Numbered from the stretch's first letter, positions 1 through 8,235 are shown. The stretch is 32,538 nt of DNA from Polaribacter sp. (GCA_029248845.1 JAQWIO010000052.1:1-32538); one strand, 5' to 3'. A program made the numbers and translations. Notes: a model not told the origin generated them from the sequence alone.

Positions 1-208
1 TATTGTTATTTTTAGTAAATGAAACTTAAATTGAAACACAACAAATAAACAATCAAGATCTGTCTCTACAAATGTGAAACAATCTGTTTTCTTGAGGATA
101 TTAATTACTTTAATATTATTGAACTAATTAAAGAATAATGCGTGTTTATAATTTTTCTAAAAAAACATACCTAAACCTAGCATAAAATAGTATTCATAAA
201 TTGAATTT

Positions 209-2806
209 CTAGTTCTTAATTATTTTTTTATAAAGGAGGTCACTGTTGGTTTGAATTTGTAATAGATAAATTCCGTTTTTAAAATCGGTTACATCTAATT
301 CTACTTGCTTTTGGCTAAACTTATAAGTTTTATATAATTTTCCATTAATACTATATAACTTGATGCTATAAATTTCACCTATTGAAGAATTTATGTTTAA
401 AATGTCTGAAACTGGGTTGGGAGAAAGGCTCACAAAAGTTTCAGATTGAATCGTATTTACAGATAAACTAGTAGCAATATCTTCCTCAGCTACCCAACTA
501 CTTGCTAAACTATTATCTAATCCCAAACTAATAAGTTTAAGAAATGTACCTTCACCATCAGCATTTTCAGGCCATGGCAATACATCATTGTAGGTAACTT
601 GATCAATAATATTTCCGTACCCATCTCTTAATAGTATCTCTTGTCCGTCATTAGATAAACTTCTTGAAAACTCATCAAAAGGTTCAAAACCATAACGCTC
701 TTTAAAAGATTCACTTTCATTTGATAAATAAATTGATTTCTGAGCATTAATAGATGCTCCAGAAGGAAACTGGTACGTGAGTCCTAAGCCACCAATGTAA
801 ATCCCTGTTAAATCAACAGTAGATGAACTGTTGTTGATTATTTCTATGAATTCAAAATCGCTTGAATCCATGTCTGCTTGTACCAAAGGATGGTAATTTA
901 TTTTAGAAATAACCAAAGGAGGAGTTGTTACATTGTTGCACAAACTTGTATTAGACAATTGACCTGAAATCCAATTGATTCGCTCGATAATAAATGTTTT
1001 TAACGCAACAATCTGTTGTTCAAATTCCCCCGTAGAAGATGAAAGGGTTTCTTGTCTCGCGGCAGCCTCTGAAATGAGTGTTTTAGTCGTATCGATAAGT
1101 TCAAAAATTGAATTGGAATTCAATGGCATTCCAGGAGCAATAAGCTCTTGCCAACGCTTGGTTAAATAGCACTTAAATAATGGATCATTAAACAAATCTC
1201 TCCAAAATTGAGGCCCTGTATTTTCTCCATCATCAAATTGCCAAATATCTGTTTTACTTCTGTCGTACCCCCATTGAAATAGGTCATTTCCGAATGTTAA
1301 ATTAAAATCCCAAATAGGCCCTGCTCTTAACTTTCCATTTCGATCTTTATGAAAAAAGGAACTAAACTCATACCCATCTGCATTGGAAGAGATTTCATTG
1401 AGGATTATAAAGTCTATGAAAGAAGGAATATCAATAACTGAGGGATAGCCATTTGTTATGGAGGTATTTCGCTGTCCTGCATAATTTGCAAGCGTTTCAA
1501 ATTCATTTTTAATATAGTTATTTTGTACTGGGGTTACTGTAGTCGGTTTCGGATGCTCATGAACAAAATTACTAGACCAACCTGAGCTATTAGGCATAGA
1601 CCATGCTGCTACATCCGCCCCTTCTGTCTTATCTGCTTTGGTAATATAGCCCCCTGTTAGCTTGGGAAACGTTACATCAGTTTCTTTAATTTTTTTGATA
1701 TCTATTCGACTATCATCTGCTTTTAATTTTTCTTGCAACACGTAAATACCTTGAAAATCTCCATTCAATATCACTTCACAATAACGACCTCTTGAGGCAT
1801 AGTTCCCTATTAAATTTGAAAGTTTATAACTGAGGAAATCTCTCATAAAGGAGGGATCATAGGCCAAACCATTCAAAATCCAGTCATTTTCTTTTGGCAT
1901 TTCAAGAAAGGATACATTTACTTTTTCTCCTTGGTCGTCATAGGGAGTGAATGCATATTGTTTTTTTGCTAAAAGGCTCGAAGAAGATCCTCGATATTCA
2001 ATTTTGATAGCACCACTGTAGTCAAGAACTGAAGAATTATTACTATCTGTAAGATAATTACGTCCACCATTCTCTCTGTAGATGATTTTCATCGTAGCAT
2101 CTATTTTGGGATCATTGGGGATGCTTTGACCCTGAGCTGTCTCAATGATAACAATTGGCAAATTAGAAGACACGAAATTAACATCTGGTACAACTTCTGG
2201 CACTTCAAACCAACTCGGTGTTTCTCTATAACTTACATTGCTGTTATTTAGACCAACAGACAAAACAGGAATAGCAGTTAAGTCAGACGAAGTTAAATTA
2301 TAGTTGTGCACTTGAACAGCAAGAATATTGACACCTGATGTTAAAAGTGCATTATCAACCTCATAACGTTCTGGAACAATTCCTTGGTATAAATTTGCTT
2401 CCCGATACGCATCACTCGGTTGATTAAAATTAGGAATCGTTCCTGTGACTAAATTTCTTGCAATCTCTTGTCCGTTTAAATATGCAACGAAACCGTCATC
2501 ATAATCGATATCTAAAAGTACAGATTCTATTTCTGACACATTTGAAATAAAGAATTTTTTTCGAATGTATACAGACATCGTTGGAGACAAAATAGTAGCA
2601 TCATCATTATCACCATACCCAAAACCTGAATGACCAGTACTCCAACCAGAAGCATTAAATCCAGATTGATTCCAAGTTACATTAGGTTGTGAAGTTGGTA
2701 CTAAATAGTGCCATTCATCACCAGGTAAAACAACACTTTCCCAATGGTTAACTTGGGCAGCTGTTAGAAATGAGGAAAAAATGCAAACTAAATATAAGTA
2801 TCGCAT
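209..2806 (-). CDS. Secreted CotH-kinase/lamin-tail protein with T9SS sorting domain
   Basis: 865 aa. A Sec signal peptide (about 1-18, ending TAAQ) is followed by a beta-sandwich region (about 25-190) of the kind often found in front of CotH modules. A CotH-kinase-like region lies at about 215-600, with a GPIWDFNLTFGN motif resembling the CotH active-site segment. A lamin-tail-like domain follows (about 640-775, starting VISKINYHP), and the last 75 or so residues are a type A T9SS C-terminal sorting domain (SLSPNPVSDILNI ... NGIYLLQI ... KKIIKN). The protein is predicted to cross the outer membrane by the type IX system and be surface-attached or released. CotH proteins are atypical protein kinases in Bacillus; whether this one phosphorylates anything is unknown, and the fourth position of the WDFN motif is Asn where many CotH proteins have Asp. 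It is transcribed alone. No clear terminator is seen in the 208 bases after its stop. Confidence 0.85.
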   Translation of the reverse strand: MRYLYLVCIFSSFLTAAQVNHWESVVLPGDEWHYLVPTSQPNVTWNQSGFNASGWSTGHSGFGYGDNDDATILSPTMSVYIRKKFFISNVSEIESVLLDIDYDDGFVAYLNGQEIARNLVTGTIPNFNQPSDAYREANLYQGIVPERYEVDNALLTSGVNILAVQVHNYNLTSSDLTAIPVLSVGLNNSNVSYRETPSWFEVPEVVPDVNFVSSNLPIVIIETAQGQSIPNDPKIDATMKIIYRENGGRNYLTDSNNSSVLDYSGAIKIEYRGSSSSLLAKKQYAFTPYDDQGEKVNVSFLEMPKENDWILNGLAYDPSFMRDFLSYKLSNLIGNYASRGRYCEVILNGDFQGIYVLQEKLKADDSRIDIKKIKETDVTFPKLTGGYITKADKTEGADVAAWSMPNSSGWSSNFVHEHPKPTTVTPVQNNYIKNEFETLANYAGQRNTSITNGYPSVIDIPSFIDFIILNEISSNADGYEFSSFFHKDRNGKLRAGPIWDFNLTFGNDLFQWGYDRSKTDIWQFDDGENTGPQFWRDLFNDPLFKCYLTKRWQELIAPGMPLNSNSIFELIDTTKTLISEAAARQETLSSSTGEFEQQIVALKTFIIERINWISGQLSNTSLCNNVTTPPLVISKINYHPLVQADMDSSDFEFIEIINNSSSTVDLTGIYIGGLGLTYQFPSGASINAQKSIYLSNESESFKERYGFEPFDEFSRSLSNDGQEILLRDGYGNIIDQVTYNDVLPWPENADGEGTFLKLISLGLDNSLASSWVAEEDIATSLSVNTIQSETFVSLSPNPVSDILNINSSIGEIYSIKLYSINGKLYKTYKFSQKQVELDVTDFKNGIYLLQIQTNSDLLYKKIIKN

Positions 2807-3141
2807 GAGAAAATGACTTTTAAGAAAATGAAAAACAAACTATTTACTATTTGATATAAAATTAATAATTATAGTTTGTAAAATAATAAATATTACCCAT
2901 ACAAAAAGTATACATCTTAAAAATTGAATCAATTTAAAGATTAAAAAGACAATATTGAGGGAATTTTGGAACGATTTTTTATGTAGGCATATACCCTTTT
3001 TTACCTGTTTTCATGACATCTGACCGATTAAAGGACATTGTTTTTATTTCTTTATAAACCTAATCGGAGAAGTTTTTAAGGATAATTACCAATAAAAAAA
3101 CGCCATTTATGAATGGCGTTTTTTTTAACGTTAAAGCAATC
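2807..3141. other. Intergenic stretch with one terminator
   Basis: These 335 bases hold no convincing gene. The upstream region of the CotH-like gene is AT-rich without a clean TAnnTTTG box. The only clear structure is the terminator at 3094-3126. A weak inverted pair (CCGATTA near 3022 and TAATCGG near 3061) is separated by over 30 bases and may be chance. Confidence 0.6.
3094..3126 (-). terminator. Intrinsic terminator of the NTF2-like gene
   Basis: A stem of AACGCCATT paired with AATGGCGTT and a 4-base loop is flanked by A and T runs on both sides, so it could work in either direction. It lies 16 bases past the stop codon of the minus-strand gene ending at 3142. Confidence 0.85.
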
Positions 3142-3864
3142 TTAAAGCTTAGATTCGTTCCAAAGCTCGTTAGATTTTACTATTTTTCCGTCATTATTAA
3201 ATCTGTGATTTAACATTACAGGAATTGTAATTAATTCATTGTTCAATTTACGTTTTAAGGTAAGTCTCCACCAAGATTGTACATAATAAGCTTGAGACTC
3301 AAATTCGTAATACTTTATCCATTTATTATCTAAACTCTCTACAGAAAAGTTATTTAAAAATTCAGCTTGCATAGCTTTAAATTGATCCATACTAAGGGCT
3401 TCGCTTTCCCAATCATTAAACAAACCGTCAAATTTAGCATCTGCAGTAAAAGCTTCAAAGAAATGATCCAAGTTTCCATATTGCAATGCGTAGATTGCTT
3501 TTCTTACAGTATTGATATTAGGATGGTTAGAATATATTGTTCCATCACTTAATTCTTTCCTACTTCTCCAGCTTTCACTGAAAGGGTTTTGATTCATATA
3601 CAAACGAACAAAGCCAATCTTATTTTCAGCAGTTACAACATATTGTGCGTGTCTAGGCTGACTAAATTTAATACCTGTTTTTCCTCCTACTCCAGACATT
3701 ACTGTCCAGGCATAAACCCAGGTCAATTTCTTAAAGTTCTCATCTTTATATTCTATAGCATCAGGATAAGCGTTAGCTCCACTCTTTAAAGAAAAGTATC
3801 TATTACTAGTATTCCAATTATTAATATTTTGGATAAACTGCTGCATACATTTCATTGATGACAT
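3142..3864 (-). CDS. NTF2/SnoaL-like protein, C-terminal part of a frame-disrupted gene
   Basis: The open frame gives 240 aa. The fold looks like one or two nuclear transport factor 2 (SnoaL-like) modules: an aromatic-rich half (AYPDAIEYKDE, KLTWVYAWTVMSG) and a second half starting near NTVRKAIYALQYGNLDHFFEAFTADAK. No catalytic role can be assigned. The apparent ATG at 3864 has no signal peptide. A good signal peptide lies just upstream in the next frame (3821-3964), so this frame is probably the 3' part of a once longer secreted protein and its first 10 or so residues are out-of-frame reading. The disruption lies at about 3822-3865. Related secreted NTF2-like proteins usually have more residues between the signal peptide and the AYPDAIEY segment, so a deletion rather than a single base change is possible. 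Whether any protein is made from the ATG at 3864 is unclear. Confidence 0.6.
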   Translation of the reverse strand: MSSMKCMQQFIQNINNWNTSNRYFSLKSGANAYPDAIEYKDENFKKLTWVYAWTVMSGVGGKTGIKFSQPRHAQYVVTAENKIGFVRLYMNQNPFSESWRSRKELSDGTIYSNHPNINTVRKAIYALQYGNLDHFFEAFTADAKFDGLFNDWESEALSMDQFKAMQAEFLNNFSVESLDNKWIKYYEFESQAYYVQSWWRLTLKRKLNNELITIPVMLNHRFNNDGKIVKSNELWNESKL

Positions 3865-3964
3865 TAATAACCGGATGCTCTATATAAACATTTCCATTCT
3901 TCTTTTTTTGTGCAAATACTACTGTACTTGCTACAATAAATAATATTGTTAATTTTGTTTTCAT
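3821..3964 (-). pseudogene. Signal-peptide fragment, 5' part of the disrupted NTF2-like gene
   Basis: Reading from the ATG at 3964 gives 47 aa: a clear Sec signal peptide (MKTKLTILFIVASTVVFAQ) followed by KKKNGNVYIEHPVINVINEM and then a stop at 3821-3823. An AGGA sequence sits shortly before the ATG. The frame runs out inside the overlap with the 240-aa open frame, which continues one base out of phase. Skipping a single base around GCAGCAGTTT would join the two frames. This can be a real mutation or a base-calling error. Confidence 0.7.
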
Positions 3965-4112
3965 TGTCCTGTGTAATATTAATTGTTAATAAAAAGTTAT
4001 TTTAGATTATTTACAAAATGAATAGTTTTTTTTTGTTAAAACAATAAAATTTGAAATATTCTTCTTAAAATTATATTGATGTATCCTATTACAGCAATCT
4101 ACTCTTTTGTAG

Positions 4113-4120
4113 TATCTTTG
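4113..4120 (+). promoter_or_regulatory. -7 promoter box (TATCTTTG)
   Basis: TATCTTTG matches the Bacteroidota -7 consensus TAnnTTTG and lies 40 bases upstream of the glutathione peroxidase ATG. No good -33 TTTG is seen at the usual distance. Confidence 0.5.
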
Positions 4121-4160
4121 ATTTTTAAACCCAATTAATTTTCTAAAAATTATTCATACA

Positions 4161-4709
4161 ATGTTAAAAGTATCAAGTATTTTGTTGTACATACTTTCAA
4201 TAAGTTTTCTTGGTTATTCACAAACTAAAAAAACTTCTATGGAATCATTATATGATATTAAAATAAAGAGGATTGATGGAGAGATTATTGATTTAAACAT
4301 TTATAAAGGAAAAAAAATATTGTTTGTAAATGTAGCATCTGAATGCGGATTTACCTACCAATACAAGGGCCTTCAAGAGGTCTACTCTAAATACAAAGAG
4401 AAACTGGTCGTTATAGGTTTGCCATGCAATCAGTTTAATGGTCAAGAACCTGGTACAGAATTGAAAATAAAAACATTTTGCCGTTTAAATTATGGTGTTG
4501 ATTTCCCATTGACCTCAAAAATTGAAGTAAAAGGGAAAAATCAGCATGAGTTATACCAGTGGTTAACAATGAAAAGTAAAAATGGAAAGAAAAATTCTTC
4601 TGTAAAATGGAACTTTCAAAAGTATTTGGTAGATGAAAAAGGTCAACTCGTAGATGTTTTTTATTCATTTACAAAACCTATGAGTAAGAAAATAACCAAA
4701 CTGATTTAA
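4161..4709 (+). CDS. Exported glutathione peroxidase-family thiol peroxidase
   Basis: 182 aa. Residues 1-20 form a Sec signal peptide (ending LGYSQ) with no lipobox Cys, so the enzyme probably works in the periplasm. The thioredoxin-like core is complete: the peroxidatic Cys is Cys62 in VASECGFT, Gln91 lies in CNQFNGQEPG, and Trp150-Asn151 in VKWNFQKYLVD complete the usual Cys-Gln-Trp-Asn set. Cys107 (FCRLN) is a candidate resolving cysteine. Such bacterial enzymes reduce hydrogen peroxide or lipid hydroperoxides, normally with thioredoxin rather than glutathione. The active site holds a normal Cys codon, not a selenocysteine TGA. The gene stands alone between minus-strand neighbours. Confidence 0.92.
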   Translation: MLKVSSILLYILSISFLGYSQTKKTSMESLYDIKIKRIDGEIIDLNIYKGKKILFVNVASECGFTYQYKGLQEVYSKYKEKLVVIGLPCNQFNGQEPGTELKIKTFCRLNYGVDFPLTSKIEVKGKNQHELYQWLTMKSKNGKKNSSVKWNFQKYLVDEKGQLVDVFYSFTKPMSKKITKLI

Positions 4710-4848
4710 TTAAACTTCTAGACAATACGTGTTATGACGTCCTGAAATAAACCTTACAAAATTATTTACATCTTTGTAATAGTCTGGTATCGTTTGTGTA
4801 AATAAATTAGTTGAGCATAATACCTAGAGTTCAAGTTTGATACACTTC

Positions 4849-4870
4849 TTTTTTTTTTTTTGGGGGGGGG
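4849..4870. repeat. T13-G9 double homopolymer
   Basis: Thirteen T (4849-4861) are followed directly by nine G (4862-4870) in the gap between glutathione peroxidase and the 57-aa gene. Such runs change length easily by slippage and are also error-prone in sequencing. Confidence 0.9.
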
Positions 4871-4871
4871 T

Positions 4872-4906
4872 AAAAAAATACCCCTCTATAAATTTAGAGA
4901 GGTATA
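4872..4906 (-). terminator. Intrinsic terminator after the 57-aa gene
   Basis: On the minus strand ATACCTCTCTAAA pairs imperfectly with TTTATAGAGGGGTAT, with a two-base bulge, and seven T follow. It sits about 25 bases after the stop of the minus-strand gene at 4931. Confidence 0.65.
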
Positions 4907-4930
4907 CTTAATAATTACTTCTATTTATTA

Positions 4931-5104
4931 TTAAAAACCCTCTCCAGGTTTTGCTATTGAAGATGCAGCTTGTGCTTTTTGTGGATTTAAAACTAAATAG
5001 GTTCCCAATGCAGTTAGCGCTGCATATTTGCTGTAAGATCCGATCTTTTTTAAAGCATCTTTACGCGTAATTTCTTGAGAAGTGTTTTCTATTTGTTTTT
5101 TCAT
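4931..5104 (-). CDS. 57-aa small exported protein, unknown function
   Basis: An open frame of 57 codons plus stop from an ATG at 5104. The protein begins polar (MKKQIENTSQEITRKDALKKIG), then has a hydrophobic segment (about 28-40, AALTALGTYLVLNP), then QKAQA followed by ASSIAKPGEGF. The layout resembles a Tat or Sec signal peptide: TRKDALKKIG is like a degenerate twin-arginine motif, with RK instead of RR, and AQA/A is a good signal-peptidase site. If it is cleaved there, only 11 residues remain. It is followed by its own terminator (4872-4906) and is preceded on the same strand by the remains of a T9SS cargo gene, which may once have been its operon partner. I do not know the function. Confidence 0.65.
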   Translation of the reverse strand: MKKQIENTSQEITRKDALKKIGSYSKYAALTALGTYLVLNPQKAQAASSIAKPGEGF

Positions 5105-5327
5105 TGTGATAATTTTTAACTATTATTTTTGTAAGCTTATTTTTTTTATTAATGATTCCGGTTTCTGTAGAAAGTTGAACAACATATACCCCTTTTTTTA
5201 GGTTTGGTAATGCAATGTCATAAAAGAATTGCCTTCAATTGTGACAACACCACCTGCTACCCTTAAATTTTTGAGCAGTTACAGTAAATCCCAAAATGTA
5301 AATTAAAACTATAAGTATTTTTTCAAT
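5105..5327 (-). pseudogene. Remnant of a small T9SS-cargo gene
   Basis: On the minus strand three pieces of one protein appear in different frames. First is a signal-peptide-like stretch (EKILIVLIYILGFTVTAQ) directly after a stop codon and with no start codon (ATT at 5327-5325). Then comes LRVAGGVVTIEGNSF. Last is DIALPNLKKGVYVVQL followed by STETGIINKK, a typical end of a T9SS C-terminal sorting domain. The segments need at least two frame changes to join. The usual T9SS cargo layout has a long body between signal and sorting domain, so most of the gene seems deleted. Confidence 0.65.
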
Positions 5328-5496
5328 TTATTTTTTTACTGATTAAATTATAGCTGCTAAATTAAATTAAATTATTGTATTACAATTAATAAAATCCAAT
5401 TTATATTTTTAGTAACTTTAATACTTTCTTTACTTTGTATCGTAAAAGATAAGTTACTTCTGTAATTACCTTATAGTGAGCTAATTATTTGGCATA
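5328..5496. other. AT-rich spacer with no visible gene
   Basis: The remainder of the 443-base gap between the 57-aa gene and the NTF2-like lipoprotein. No open frame or structured element is seen before the terminator at 5497. Confidence 0.5.
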
Positions 5497-5530
5497 AATA
5501 AACCCACAACGTTTTATATTGTGGGTTTAT
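5497..5530 (-). terminator. Intrinsic terminator of the NTF2-like lipoprotein gene
   Basis: ATAAACCCACAA pairs with TTGTGGGTTTAT around a short loop, 17 bases past the stop codon of the minus-strand gene ending at 5548. The flanks are AT-rich rather than a clean T run. Confidence 0.75.
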
Positions 5531-5547
5531 TCGTTTATGTATAAAAT

Positions 5548-6069
5548 CTATTCAGCAATTACTCTTTCATTAACATAAAAAGTTTGCACTTTCCCATTTA
5601 CAATTAGTGCATCATGTACTTGATTTACTTTTACTTCTTTCCCTTCAACAGTAAGAGTTAGCTCATGACCAGAAGTTACATATTTTCTTAAAACCCCATC
5701 TTTGTTAGTAAATTCATTCGCAATCGCATATTTAGTAACCCATTTAGGATTATTATTTGCAAACCATTCATTTAAAAAAGCAACATGAGCTTCTGTCCCG
5801 TCTATAAACTCTCCTCTAGGCCCGTATGCTTTAAACCCTTCCTCCGCATTCAATCCTTTGATCGTCTCCATATCTTGTTCGTTGTGAGCTTTGATGTATT
5901 TCTCCCAAACCGCAACTGTTTCCATATCCCCACCAAAAAGGGGAGTCTTAACTCCTTCTGTAACATCAAATCCAATTGCTTTTGGAACTGCAATAGCTTC
6001 TGTAGTTGAAGAGTTTGTACAAGATAGCATTAGCAATGAAATTGCTGATAATAACATTATTTTTTTCAT
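5548..6069 (-). CDS. NTF2/SnoaL-like lipoprotein
   Basis: 173 aa. The N-terminus is a lipoprotein signal peptide with a lipobox ending LMLSC, so the mature protein should start at Cys17 and be membrane-anchored. Residues about 48-170 look like one NTF2/SnoaL-like domain: the helix WEKYIKAHNEQDMETIKGL, then GTEAHVAFLNEWFANN, then strands ending VNGKVQTFYVNERVIAE. This cone-shaped fold binds small ligands or acts as a simple enzyme in different families, and the substrate here cannot be told. It is transcribed alone with its own terminator. It is only loosely like the larger disrupted NTF2-like gene at 3142-3964. Confidence 0.75.
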   Translation of the reverse strand: MKKIMLLSAISLLMLSCTNSSTTEAIAVPKAIGFDVTEGVKTPLFGGDMETVAVWEKYIKAHNEQDMETIKGLNAEEGFKAYGPRGEFIDGTEAHVAFLNEWFANNNPKWVTKYAIANEFTNKDGVLRKYVTSGHELTLTVEGKEVKVNQVHDALIVNGKVQTFYVNERVIAE

Positions 6070-6154
6070 ATTAAATTGATTTAAGTTAGTCTAGTAAATA
6101 TAAAAATTAATTGCTAAACGAAATGTTTAAATTAATAACGCTAAAAAAAAGAAA

Positions 6155-6970
6155 TCATTTTTTGTATTGATGGGGGTTTTCTCTAATTCCATTTTTAAAT
6201 AACATCCTCACTGTTTTTCTAAGACCATTGTCTATTCTTAAAAATAGATCTGTTATTTTTTGAGTAGATCTTCCCCTAAATAGTGTAATATGAAAACGAT
6301 CAATTGGTGACAAAGGAACTTTGGAAAAATAATAATTAGAGACACAAGCCCGTATATCATTTGTTTTGACTTTATTGACCGCATGCCAAGATTTTTGATG
6401 CGTGGCCATAACAACCAATCTATTATACTTGCTCTCTATTTCAATTGGGGCATACTCCAAACCATTGTTCCATAACTCTAAATTTCCGCCATTTTCTAAT
6501 TTCCAATTTGGCGAAACATAAAAAAGTAAATTTAAAACCCTCCAAAGCTTTTGATCTTTATCATGTGAATTGTCTATGTGCGGTTGCAAATAATTATCTT
6601 TTTTCATTAAAGAAACTCCTCCAGCATATAAATTTTCATCAGGTAAAACATCCTGTAAACCGCAAATCTCTGAAATAATAGAAACTATTTTTTCTTCTTG
6701 GAAAGCATAGATTACTTCCTCTAATAGAGGGGCATACTTATTCATTTGATAGGCTACGTATTTGTACTCTCTTATATTTTTTTTCAACTCTGAATCTGAT
6801 AGTTTTGGCAAATTTTGATAAATTTCCTCAATCAGGTCCATGGGTAATAAGTTGTCAATATAAAAATAACCTATTTCATTTTTACGCTCTGAAAATTGCT
6901 TTTTCAGGGCTTCTTTTTCAATTGTTAATCTCTTGAAAATTAAAGATGCTATTTGCTTTCTATGATTCAT
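6155..6970 (-). CDS. 2-oxoglutarate/Fe(II)-dependent oxygenase
   Basis: 271 aa, cytoplasmic. The prolyl-4-hydroxylase-like core shows the metal and cosubstrate residues in order: HxD as His131 and Asp133 (LQPHIDNSHD), the distal His196 (KSWHAV) and Arg207 (DIRACVSNYYF), which should bind 2-oxoglutarate. The N-terminal 100 residues (YIDNLLPMDLIEEIYQNLP, REYKYVAYQMNKY) belong to the same family. These enzymes hydroxylate amino-acid side chains, sugars or other small molecules; the substrate is unknown. It lies next to a divergent glycosyltransferase. A shortened relative is found at 8236-8479 on the far side of that gene, which suggests a role linked to surface glycans (inference). Confidence 0.85.
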   Translation of the reverse strand: MNHRKQIASLIFKRLTIEKEALKKQFSERKNEIGYFYIDNLLPMDLIEEIYQNLPKLSDSELKKNIREYKYVAYQMNKYAPLLEEVIYAFQEEKIVSIISEICGLQDVLPDENLYAGGVSLMKKDNYLQPHIDNSHDKDQKLWRVLNLLFYVSPNWKLENGGNLELWNNGLEYAPIEIESKYNRLVVMATHQKSWHAVNKVKTNDIRACVSNYYFSKVPLSPIDRFHITLFRGRSTQKITDLFLRIDNGLRKTVRMLFKNGIRENPHQYKK

Positions 6971-7108
6971 TTATGATTTTTCTGAGCTCTAAAATACAAC
7001 AACTTTTTGTAACGTTTCTAAGTCTTTAAAGAAACTAAAAACACACATTACAAACACCCATTGTTGTTTCTAAAAGTTTTTTTCTTAAAAATGATTATTT
7101 GTATCTAT

Positions 7109-7132
7109 ATTGCAGTAAATATTGCAGTAAAC
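7109..7132. repeat. Tandem 12-base duplication
   Basis: ATTGCAGTAAAT is followed at once by ATTGCAGTAAAC (11 of 12 identical), just upstream of the glycosyltransferase start. It lies where a promoter or 5' leader would be. Confidence 0.8.
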
Positions 7133-7140
7133 AATACCAA

Positions 7141-8229
7141 TTGAAAAAAATTATTATCTCTGTCTCTAACGACCTTACAACAGATCAACGCGTAGCCAAG
7201 GTTTGCAATACTCTCCATAATGCAGGATTTCAGATTTTATTAATTGGCAGAAAACTTCAAAACAGTAAACCTTTGAAAAGAAAATATCAAACAAAAAGAA
7301 TATCCCTATTTTTTCATAAGGGTATTTTGTTTTATGCTGAATTAAATATTCGCTTATTTTTTTTGTTATTATTTCTTAAAAAAAATGTTTTATTAGCAAA
7401 TGATTTAGATACATTACTTCCTAATTATATGGTAAGCAAGCTTCTCAGAAAAAAACTGGTATTCGATAGTCATGAATTGTTTTCAGAAATCCCCGAGTTG
7501 GTACATCGTCCTTTTGTAAAAAAAATATGGATACGTCTAGAAAACCAGATGTTACCAAAATTAAAAAACGCCTATACCGTTTGCGATAGTATTGCGAATT
7601 ATTATGCTGAAAAATATCAAACAAAATTCAATGTTATTCGCAATCTCCCTGTAAAAAAAAATAGTATATCATTCAGCAAATTATCTTTTAATACTTCTGG
7701 AAAAAAAATAATTATTTATCAAGGAGCCGTGAATATGGGTAGAGGTTTGGAGTTTATAATTGACACCATGCCATTTCTTTCCAACTGCATTTTATTCATT
7801 GTTGGAACTGGAGATATTATAAAGAAGTTAAAAAAGCTTGTGGCACATAAAAACTTAGAAAAAAAAGTGAAATTCTTAGGTCAACTTCCTCCAAAAAAAC
7901 TTCAAACAATTACGCCTTTGGCAACACTAGGAATAAGTATAGAGGAAGATTTAGGCTTAAACTACCGATTTGCTTTGCCCAATAAAATATTTGATTACAT
8001 ACAAGCGGAAGTCCCTATTTTAGTTTCTGATTTACCAGAAATGAAAAGGATTGTAACCGACTATAAAGTAGGCGAAATTGTTACAAACAGAGAGCCCAAA
8101 AAAGTGGCAAAACAAATTAAAGAACTACTAAAAAAAGATTTTTCTAGTGAATTAAAAGCCGCAAAAAAAACATTAATATGGGAACATCAAGAAAACGAGT
8201 TATTAGCTATTTTCAAAAATTTAAAATAA
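7141..8229 (+). CDS. GT4-type glycosyltransferase
   Basis: 362 aa from a TTG start at 7141, chosen because the family typically begins KKIIISVSNDLTTDQRV and the 14 codons before it are not protein-like. The only nearby ATG (7091) leads into another frame with an early stop. The GT-B fold is seen as an N-terminal half (SNDLTTDQRVAKVCNTLHNAGF, LANDLDTLLPN, VFDSHELF) and a C-terminal half (IIYQGAVNMGRGLEFII, LFIVGTGD, VKFLGQLPPKKL, ALPNKIFDYIQAEVPIL) that should bind the nucleotide sugar. It probably adds a sugar to a cell-surface glycan or lipid carrier. Sugar and acceptor are unknown. It runs towards the truncated oxygenase copy, whose stop is only 6 bases past its own. Confidence 0.88.
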   Translation: MKKIIISVSNDLTTDQRVAKVCNTLHNAGFQILLIGRKLQNSKPLKRKYQTKRISLFFHKGILFYAELNIRLFFLLLFLKKNVLLANDLDTLLPNYMVSKLLRKKLVFDSHELFSEIPELVHRPFVKKIWIRLENQMLPKLKNAYTVCDSIANYYAEKYQTKFNVIRNLPVKKNSISFSKLSFNTSGKKIIIYQGAVNMGRGLEFIIDTMPFLSNCILFIVGTGDIIKKLKKLVAHKNLEKKVKFLGQLPPKKLQTITPLATLGISIEEDLGLNYRFALPNKIFDYIQAEVPILVSDLPEMKRIVTDYKVGEIVTNREPKKVAKQIKELLKKDFSSELKAAKKTLIWEHQENELLAIFKNLK

Positions 8230-8235
8230 CTATTT

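Noticed and set aside
1-208. Possible gene or RNA at the left edge
   Set aside because: AT-rich, no open frame of note and no hairpin. I see nothing to support a feature.
3821-3864. Programmed ribosomal frameshift in the NTF2-like gene
   Set aside because: No slippery heptamer or downstream pseudoknot is evident, and residues may also be missing. Mutation or sequencing error is simpler.
7099-7140. Upstream TTG start of the GT4 gene at 7099
   Set aside because: The added residues come from a 12-base tandem repeat and precede the family's normal N-terminus.
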